Assembly: GCA_022410635.1 (NCBI GenBank)
Contig: JAJVDF010000236.1
Location: 22,499 to 86,498, forward strand
DNA: 64,000 nucleotides
Direction: 5' to 3'
Source: Tretioscincus oriximinensis
Lineage: Eukaryota; Chordata; Lepidosauria; Squamata; Gymnophthalmidae
The notes below the pieces were generated by a model. The model was not told the DNA's origin, ran no database searches, and saw nothing but the letters and a program-made list of their open reading frames with translations. A program made the position numbers and the translations under genes. Position 1 is the first letter of the stretch; every line of letters starts with the position of its first letter. Below are positions 1 through 9,100 of this stretch, in pieces.

Positions 1-469
1 CCACCCACTGTGCTGCCTCTCAAACTCCCTAGGGGGGGAGGGCTTTGTCTCCTGGCAACCAATATTTTTAGCCCCAGTCCACAGGAATGGGCTGTCCCCT
101 GTCCCCCCTGCACAGTGCTCTGGAGGGAGCCACGCGTTGCGCCCCAGGAATAACGGGTTCGGCTGTGCCACATGCGTCAACTTTGCACTTTGGGCAGCAC
201 ATTTCCTCCCAAACATGTGACAAACGCTGAACCTTTGGACTTGTACCCTGCAGGCTGCCTGGTATTCGGGCTCTGCAGGGACCTTGGCCATCAGTTAGGC
301 ACTCCGAGGTGGATCTCAGCCATACAACGGTAGGATTGAAGGGAACCTCCCACCCCTGCTGTCCACACTCTCTCACTGTTTCCTTGCAATTTCTCCCAGT
401 TCCTCCAGTCCCTTTCTTACGTCTCTGGAAAGCAGAGGTGTAAAAACTGACTGTTGGCTCCTGGGAACA

Positions 470-577
470 TTGTCTGGCTTGAATTTTGCCACCTTCTGCT
501 GGACCACTGCATGAGACCGAATGCTGGGCTAGACCTGCAGCTCCAGCCCAGTTCAACAGAGCCTCTCTTATGTTCTT
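470..577 (+). repeat. CR1 LINE 3' end fragment (type 1 tail)
   Basis: Diverged 3' terminal piece of a CR1 element in sense orientation. It keeps the wording shared by every type 1 tail in the window (a purine-rich stretch, 'ctgggctagac', then 'ctcttatgttctta'). No coding part remains. Confidence 0.5.
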
Positions 578-639
578 ACCAAGCTTAAATTCCACAGAGC
601 TGGGGTAAAATTGCCCTGTAAGGGGCGGGTGCAAAATCT

Positions 640-975
640 GGGGTGCTCCTTCACCCTGCCTTGACACTTGAAAATCAAGTAGAGATGGTAGCCAGGAGTG
701 TCTCTTTCCACCTACATCTGGTTCGGCCACTTTTGAATAGATATGATCTAGCCACAATAATTCACAGTCTGGTAACTTCCAGATTGGACTATTGTAATGC
801 GGTCTATTAGGAGTGTCCTTGAAAGCGGTTTGGAAGCTGGAACAGAATACAGCAGCTAGACCGGAACAGCTGGCCGGACACATATCATGCTGGTCATGAA
901 AGAGCAGCACTGGCTGCCAATCTGCTACCAAGCCCAATCCAAGCCTAAATAATTTGGGCCCCAAATATCTATGGC
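640..975 (+). repeat. L2-like LINE fragment
   Basis: Conceptual sense translation from about 770 gives SRLDYCNAVY and then, with stops and frame breaks, further matches to the C-terminal reverse-transcriptase wording typical of vertebrate L2 LINEs (family knowledge). It is clearly decayed and differs from the CR1 elements around it. A 342-residue minus-strand frame running through it is a chance reading. Confidence 0.5.
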
Positions 976-1745
976 CGTAAGAACATAAGAGGAGCCCTGC
1001 TGAATAGGGCCGGAGCCCATCTAGTCCAGCCTTCTGTCTCACACAGAGGCCCACTAATTGCACCTGGGCAGCCTGGACAGAAGGCAAAATCTTCACCTGT
1101 TCTCAACGCCCTGCAAAAGGCATCTCAGGAATCCTGCCTATTGCTCCATCATGGAGGCAGCATCAAGACATCCAACTTAGTAGCTGTTTATACCTTTGAC
1201 TTCCATGAACATGTCTAGTCCTGTCTTAAAGCTATCCAGGCTGCTAGTACCACCACCTCTTTTGGAAGTAAATTCCACAGGCCGATGACCCTCTGGGTGA
1301 AAAAATACTTTTCCTTGTCTGTCCTCACCCTTCTGCCCATCAGCTCCAAGGAAGGCCCTCTGGTCCTAGTGTTGTGTGATAGAGAAAACATTTTTTCTCT
1401 ATTCACCTTATCCTTCCCATGCATGATTTTATACACCACAATGAGGTCCTCTCTCAAATGCCATCTTTTGAAGCTGAAGAGGCCCAGACGTTGCAGCCTG
1501 ACTTCATAAGGGAGGGGCTCCAGACCCTTGATCATTCTTGTTGCCTTTTTCTGCACCTTCTCTAGGTCCACAATATCCCCCTTGAGATGTGGTGACCAGA
1601 ATTGAATACAGGATTCCAAATGTGGCCTCACCACAGATTTATAAAGAGGCAAAACAACATTTGCTGACTTGTTTTCAATTCCTTTCCTAATTATCCCCAA
1701 CATGGAATTTGCCTTTTTTGCTGCTGCTGCACACTGGGTTAAGAT
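976..1745 (-). repeat. CR1 LINE, type 1, 3' truncated copy
   Basis: Antisense CR1 copy. It begins with the inverted tail (AAGAACATAAGA) and runs back through the 3' UTR into the end of ORF2. A 162-codon frame at 1215-1703 reads the RT C-terminal region, including RPHLESCIQFW and VQKKATRMIKGLE. The copy is 5' truncated at about 1745, as usual for CR1. Confidence 0.85.
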
Positions 1746-2315
1746 CTGCCTGTGTCTTAAGGCTCTCTCACTATTTGTCTCCTGACCTGGAGAGAGCTTC
1801 GGATGGAGCTGGCCTGACGGTTACTTAACCTACATGCACCAGTGACCAGTATGTATCCTTGGCTTATTTTACCCTAGGACTGTGACTATAATAAAGACCA
1901 AACCTTCCTCTACTGGATGGTGTTTCCCGGATGGAGCCCGTTTATTTCCGCTCAGAAGAGGTGTTTGTTAGTACTGAGCACTTCCGCTTTCACTTATTAG
2001 TTCCAGGAAATACTGTTGTGATTTGAACGGTTTGTGCCTTAGAGGCAGATCCCATGTGGATTGTGCAAATGGCGTTAGGGGCTCCGAATCCCGTGGTTGC
2101 ATGGCTGGCTGCTGTAGCTGTTCAAAGAAGGCCGGACTCGGATTCCCGCTCGAAAGAGGGATTCCTTTCGTTACTAACAGAATCTGGTCCTTGGTAAAGA
2201 AGGAGCAGATCCTTCAGAGTTCCCTGCTGAAATCGGCCAGAACCAGCTTAGCCCAGTAGGCTTATTCCAGGCTATCGTGCTTCATTGTGGAATACCCAAT
2301 TACCCTGGAGTCAGA

Positions 2316-2420
2316 GGCTGCATCCACACGTGTATTGACATCTGCTCTGAAGCGGCTCTCATGAGAGCGGAGATTTTCGGCTCTGACGGCGCTCCTGGCC
2401 GAAAACCCGCTGCCTACACC
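2316..2420 (+). mobile_element. Partial copy of 370-bp TIR element (family T1)
   Basis: Starts with the terminal motif GGCTGCATCCACAC shared with the copies at 4748, 6643 and 61224. It retains part of the conserved internal palindrome (catgagagc...gctctga) and the following 'gaaaacccgctgcc'. The middle is shortened and the other end is lost in the C-rich repeat that follows. Confidence 0.5.
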
Positions 2421-2560
2421 AGCCACGGCCCCCACCAGCCACGGCCCCCACCCACAGCCACTGCCCAACCCACAGCCCCAACAGCCACAGCCCCCAACAG
2501 CCACGCCCCCCCACCACACACGGCCCCCCATCCCGGTCCCTTCACAGCCCCCACCTGCAG
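2418..2560 (+). repeat. C-rich minisatellite-like tract
   Basis: Imperfect tandem units of about 17 bp built on 'ccagccacggccccca' that degrade to shorter cagccac/ccaca units. It sits just upstream of the CIB3 CpG-rich region. Proline/alanine-rich frames across it are artefacts of base composition. Confidence 0.6.
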
Positions 2561-3084
2561 ACCCACCAGCCTCGTCCTGCCCCGCCCCCGCCCCTTGGGA
2601 CCATCCTCCTTTCCGGGGACTGAGGTGCAGAGGGAGGGGGCCTCTTGGCCCTTGTCCGCCGCCGCCTCCCAGCCACCCTCAGTGCCCGGAGGACCTCCAA
2701 GCGCCGCCCGCCTGCCCCACCTCAGCCACTAGCCTGCCCGGCTCTTTCCTCCCGCTGCACAGATCGCCCCCCTTCCCTCCCGTGGACGGGCAGCCCAGGG
2801 CGGGAGGCGGGGACTGCTTGGGAGCTTCGCCACCGCCCTGCTGCTCACCGAGGGGCGCCGTAGCGGAGCGGAGTGGGCTGGGGCCGCCCTGCGCCCCCCG
2901 GGGGGGACCCCGCCCCGCCCCCGGGGGGCCGGGGGGGGGGGGGGGGGGGGAGGCCGGTCGCGCGCTGCCTGGCAGGGGCGACGGGGCGGCGACCCCGAGA
3001 GGCTGCGGCGCTGCCCTTCCGCCTGCCCCCCGAGCGCGGCAGCCCCGAGGGCGGGGGTCATGGGACGCGGCCCGGCCACCGGCC

Positions 3085-3135
3085 ATGGGGAACAAACAGG
3101 CGGTCTTCACGCCGGAGCAGCTGGACGCCTATCAG
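3085..3135 (+). CDS. CIB3: CIB3 coding exon 1
   Basis: Codes for [17 protein letters not shown] and ends in phase 0 before GTGGGG. The ATG lies in a good initiation context (ggccATGG). The N terminus fits the myristoylated CIB family pattern. Confidence 0.93.
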
Positions 3136-6100
3136 GTGGGGGCCGCCGCGGGCGCCTCGGCCGGGGCATCTGGAGGCCGTTCCCGCGCCCAGCTGCCTTC
3201 CCGCCCGCAGGCTCCCCGGGTGCCCTCGGGCCCGGCGGGCGGCAGCCACCCGGGGGCGGGCAGGGGGCGCCGCAGGCGGGAGGGAGGCCGGGCGCGGCGC
3301 CCCCTCCGCAGCGCCCCGCCTCACGGCCGCCGCCTCCCCCTTGTGTTGCAGGACGCGACCTTCTTCACGCGGAAGGAGATCCTCCGGTGAGTGGGCGAGA
3401 CGGGCTGGGCGGGGGCCGCGGGGCTCTCGCCTGGCTGTGCCGTGCGCGGCGTGCGGGGGACAGGCGCCGGGCCACACGGGGCGCGCGGGGCCGAAGCGCT
3501 GCCGACGCCGCCCCCACCTGTGTCCTCCTGCCTGGTCCCCTGAGGAGCCGCGATGGGGCCCCTGGGCACGAGAGAGGGAGGGGCGCAGGGGCCCTTGGGG
3601 CCGGGGGGAGCTGGGCGGAGGGCGCTAGGCGCGGCTCCCCTTCAGCCAGGGCGCGTGGAGCTCAAGCGTGGCCCTGCGCCGTGCCTGGCATGGAAGCCAA
3701 GACCATAATTGGATCAGGAACGAGGCTTCCATTATTGATGAGGCGCCTCTCGAAACTTCCCCCTCATTGTTCTCGGCTTCTGCCGCTGTTGACAGCTGGA
3801 GCCGCGCGGGGCCGGCAGGGAGGGAGGCGGGAAGGGGCCGTCGGGCGGGCCGCTGGCCTCCTCAGACGGGGCGGGAGGGGAAGGCAGCGGGCGGGGGGCG
3901 CTCCGCGGAGCTCAGGGCTCAAGAACGTCAGGGGAGCCATATTGGATTGGGCCACAGCCCCCCTAGTCCATCCTTCTGCCTCACACAGGGGCCCTCAGAG
4001 GCACCTGGGCAGTCTGAACAGAGGGAAGCAAAATACGCCCCTGTTCATCATTGTTCTGCCGCCCTTTGGAGGGATCCAGGTCAAGGCTGGGCCAGAGGGG
4101 CTGCCTCGTGGCCCCGGGACAAGGGGTCCCTGGGGCTTCCTCGGGNTGGCGCCTGTGTCTTGTTTCCCCTCCTCCTGCCCTCGCCGATGGTTCTAGTTTA
4201 ACCCGCTTTTCCCCCTCTGCCTGCCGGCCACAATAGGCTGCAGGAGCAGCGGCCGCGCAGAGTTTGTGCCTCCCTGAGGGGCCTTCCGGGCGGCTCCTGC
4301 AGGCGTAATGGCGGCCCCTGAGCCACAGTCGCTACGGACTTGCCTTGCTGCGGGTTTAATGCGTGCCGGTATCTCCAGCTCTCATGCCGGAGGCTGTTTG
4401 AACCCCGCTTTTCCCCTGCGTGTGCCCTGCACAGGCGAGGTTCACTGAGCAGAGGGGAAAGTAGCAACCCACCCATCGGGACCCACCCCCGTAAAGCAGG
4501 GCGGGGGGGCCCTAGCAGGGAGGAAGATTTGTCCCGGGCGTTAAAGGGGCGGCGCGTCCTCTCGCCCCCCTACGTGCAGACGGACGGGCGTCTCCGTAAA
4601 GTCGAAATAGGCTTCGCAGGCAGGAGATGCTGCAGTCCGGGCCTCTGTTCCTTTCCCCCATCCTGGGCCCCAAAGCAATGGATACGAAGCCGGGATCAAA
4701 TCACTTGGGAAGAGTTCCCTAAAGGGGCATCAGGTTCAGAGGAAAGGGGTGCAGACACACACAGGGTCCGCGCCTGCAGCTTCCTTGGGCATCGTGGGCG
4801 GCGGGCCGGTTACTGCGGGTCGTATGAGGCCATTTTCCCAGCTCTCGCGGCGGAGCCTCCTTCAACCTGCTCGTCCCCCGTCCCCGGAGGCGCACACGGG
4901 CCGGGCCCGCGGGGTGTGAGGTGCTGGTGGCACAGGGGGCAGGTTTTTCTCGGGCGTGATGTGCGGGAAGTGCGGTCCTCTGGCGGGCCAGGCAGTTCCC
5001 CGCGCGCACTACCTGCAGGCGGGCGGGCGGGCGGCTGCTTAAAGCCCGAAGCAGGCTTCAAATCTGCCCTTTGGATCCCCGCGTGTCAGCAGCCCTGGTC
5101 GCATGTTTATTTCAAACGCTTCTCCAGGCCTGAAGAATGAGTTGAATCCAGGTTTTTCTGCACTGACAGGATTCAGCTCATTCTTTGTGCCCCAGGAAGC
5201 TTTAAAATTAAATGTGTCTGCAGGCCAAGGCTTTTTCTGCACTGAACCTTGTTCTGGATTATATTCTGGAATAAGAACATAAGAACATAAGAAGAGCCAT
5301 ACTGGATCAGGCCACAGCCCATCAAGTCCAGCATTCTGTGTCACACAGAAGCCCACCAGATGCACCTGGGCAGTCCGAACAGAGGAAAGCAAAATATGCT
5401 CCTGTTCAAAATAGTGTGGAATAGGAGTTGTCATTGCATGCTGGATCAATGATACAGCCAGTCTGGAGACAAGTCCCAATTCCAGGACACAACCTTTGCT
5501 GACTTGTTTCTGATTCCTTTCCTAACATGGAATTTGCTTTTTTGCTGNTGCTGCACACTGGGGCAACACCTTCATTGAATTGTCCACCAGCACCCCAAGA
5601 TCCTTTTCTGATCTGGCACAGAAAGATCTTGGTTCCCATCAGCTGGTAAGAGTAGTTGGGGTCTTAGCCGCAGGTCCATGCGTGAGGACAAAGCTCCCTA
5701 GCACAGTTTCCTATAAGAGCCTGTTCCAGACATTGGTCCCTTGGCATCTGAAGAAGTAGAAGGGTCTACGAAAGCTCATGCAATTGCCCCCTACTTTTCT
5801 ACTGTTAGTGCTACTAGCCCCCTTGCTGGACTTACTACTAGACTAACATAGCTATTTTTATGAAATCGAATTCTAACAAGATGTAAGGCATGATTTACCT
5901 TTGCAGAAACCATGCTGAGTTTCATTCAGCAATGCGTGCTTCTCCATGTGTTTAGTAATGTTGTCCTTAATTATGGTTTCCAACACTTTACCTGGAACTG
6001 ATGTTAAACTGATGGGTCCATAATTTCCATGGTTACCCCAGGATCCTTTTTTGAAGATTGGTGTTATATTTGCTACCCTCCAATCTTTAGGCACAGTACC

Positions 6101-9100
6101 TGATCTTATGGAAAGATTAAATATTTTTGTTAGAAGTCCAACAAATCTGAGTTCTTTAAGAATTCTGGGATGACTGCCATCTGGCCCTGGGGATTTATAA
6201 ATGTTCAGTTTATGAAGGCTTGCAATTGTATATCCAATTTTATTCTTCCAATGCCCTTCCTGAAAAGATTGATTCAGCTATAGGTATATATTGCAGTATG
6301 GTAATAAGAACATAAAAACATAAGAAGAGCCATCCTGGATGGGGCCAGAGCCCACCTAGTCCAGCCTTCTGTCCCATGCAGAGGCCCACCAGATGCACCT
6401 GGGCAGCCTGAACAGCGGAAAGCAAAATATGCCCCTGTTCATGACTCCCTGCAAACGGCACTTCAAGAGTCCTGCCTGTTGCTCCATCTCAGAGAATCCT
6501 TATGCCATTATGGCATCAGTGTTGCTGAACCAGGGAGATATTATCGAATCATCACAAAAACTTCCCGTTGGTGCACTTAATTTTAAATTGTGTTCCTGTC
6601 ACACTATTTTGAATGTGGTTTCTTTCAAGTGTTTTGAGGCGAGGCAGCATCCACACTGCGCATTGGAGCCTGCATAAGACAACCACCCTGGCACCTCCTG
6701 CAGACGTCATAGTGGTTCGACAGCAATACAGTTGCTGTAAACCTGCCTTGCAGTGGGTTTAATGAGAACTGATATTTTAAGCTCTCATGGTGCTCCGCGC
6801 TGAAAACCCACTGCCATTTTGAATCCGACCCGTTCTGCTGGGTCCTCCGCCAATCAGCGGAAAGCACTGCAAAGCAGGTTGGGCAGAAGAAAAGCTGCGT
6901 GCAGCCAATCACAGGCTGGCGCTTCCTTCCTCCCTCCCACCTATGGCGGCTGCAGCACATCATGTGCAGATGGCAACAAACGGTAAAGCAACGAAGCGCT
7001 TTTTAGCCCCACGTGTGGGTGGAGCCAGAGTCAGACTTGTGCCCTCAGGCTCTTGTGGACTGCAGAAGAGGCCTTTGCCTGTGCCCAGGTAAGCCTTTCA
7101 GAGCAGCACATCAGCCTGTCCGTCAAGACACAAGGACGAAGCTGTGGCCTTGCTTGGTGGAACGTCCTGCATTCCTGGCCAATGTCTTTGGGTACCCAGG
7201 TTGAGGCCCAGGGGAGAGCAACTGTCTGTTGGGGCCTCTTATTACAGCTGGGTTTATACACTGTTATGTTAAAGTGTTCCCTTAATTGTTTTGAGCAGCA
7301 TAATTTTTGCAAATGTATTTAAAGCGAGACCTTAACAATATATTCAAATCTGCCATCATTTTTGTGATTAGATAATATCTGACTTGGTCAGTATCTTAGA
7401 TTCAAGAATCCCATAGGCAGCCGTCAAGAAAAAAAATATCCTGAAAAGTGGTTCACACAAAATATTTTTAACAAAAAACACAGCATTGCATTGTAAAAAA
7501 AACTACATAAGAAAGTAATGGTGTCAGTTAGTACAACATCTAAAAAACAAACAAGTCATGCCAGCCTAATCTAATTTCTTTCTGTGATAGAATCACCGAG
7601 TGGGTTGGCCAGGGAAAGGCAGTAGAAGTGGTGAATCTTCAGCAAAGCATTTGACAAAGTGCCTCATTCCATCCTTGTTGGGAAAAATGGTCAAGAATGG
7701 GATTGACAAAGCAACAGTTAGGTGGATTCAAAACTGGCTTCCTGAACGTCCTCAAAGGGTGGAAATAAATGGCTGCACATCCAACTGGAGGAATGTTTCG
7801 CGAGGGAGACCACAAGGGCCCAGTGCCTTTTAACATGTTTATAAATGGTCGAGAGGAAGGAATTGAAGGAAAGCATAAAATTTGCTGATGACACAAAGTT
7901 AGGAGGTGTTGCTAATACTAAACAAGATAGAGAAAGGATTCAAAAAGATCTAGACAAGCTGGAACAATGGGCTGGAACTAACAGAATGAAATTTAATAGA
8001 GAGAAATGGAAGATCTGAGCAGCAGCACAGGAAGGGCAGAAGGACAGAAGGACCTGGGTGTATTCGTAGATCACAGCCTAAATATGAATCGACAGAGTGA
8101 AGCAGCTGCAAAAAAGGCAAACACAATCCTGGGGTATATTAAGAAGCGCATAGAACCTTGCTCACATGAAATAATTATTCCTCTCTACAGTACTTTGGTA
8201 TGACCACAGTTGGATCCTGTGTTCGGTTCTGGGGATGGCAATTTAAAAAGGACATTGATAAACTAGAGCAAGTTCAAAAGAGAGTAACAAGGATGAGGAA
8301 TGGTTAAGGGATCTGGGGATGTTTGCAAAAGACAAGACTGGGAGGAGACCTGATAGCTTCCTACAAATACCCGAAGGGCTTCCACAGAGCACAGAGATCA
8401 ACCTTGTTCTCATTGGCACATGGAAGGACATGGGATGAAACTGCAAGGGAGGAGGTTTAGATTAGATATCAGAAAAAGCTTCCTAACAGTCAGGGTGATC
8501 AGGTTGCCACAGGAGGCGGTGAGTTCGCCTTCGCTGGAAGTCTTCACTGGACAATCATCTGGGATGATTTAGGGAATCCTGTACAGAGCAGGGGGTTGGA
8601 CCCCATGGCCCAGAAGGTCCCTTCCAACAATGCTATGATTCTACTGGGATTGGACGGGAACCCTAGCACTGCGCCGTCCACCCACTCCATTCCACCCAAG
8701 CCAGCTCATCCTGTGTGGGCAAGGGGTTCACCTTCCCTCTCCTCCAGCCCTCTCTCCACCTACCTCTCAGGCTTATTCCTCTCTCCATCCACCTTCCATC
8801 CTTCCATCTCTCTTTTTCCTCTTCTGTTGCCCTCCCTCCTATCATCCTACCACATCCAAAGCCACCACACTCCTCTCTCAGCCCCCTGCTCTGGCTCTGC
8901 CTCCAGGCCAGACATTCCCCTGGTCTTCCTTCTGCCTTTCATCTTCCTGTTGCCCCTGCATGTGCTCTCCCTTCACGTCCTCCTGTCCCTCCACTCCCTT
9001 CTGCCCCTACTTCTCTCCCGGTCATGGATTATGTTTTCCTCTGTTCCTCTACCCTTGTTTTCCATCTGCTTCCCTTCTCCTCTTCCTTGCTGTATTCCTT

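Larger units (their letters stand above)
2570..3650. promoter_or_regulatory. CIB3: CpG-rich 5' region of CIB3
   Basis: Very GC-rich and CpG-dense sequence around coding exons 1 and 2 of CIB3, including an uninterrupted G run at about 2933-2950. The CpG density fits a CpG-island promoter. No TATA box is obvious and the transcription start cannot be placed from sequence alone. Confidence 0.6.

Noticed and set aside
68..1096. 342-codon minus-strand frame
   Set aside because: It crosses an L2-like fragment and CR1 3' ends. The apparent protein is noncoding repeat read in a chance open frame.
2782..4196. Several long GC-rich frames over CIB3 exons 1-2 (up to 378 codons)
   Set aside because: They read through confirmed splice sites of CIB3 and have Pro/Arg/Gly/Ala-biased composition with no domain. 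They are CpG-island shadows.
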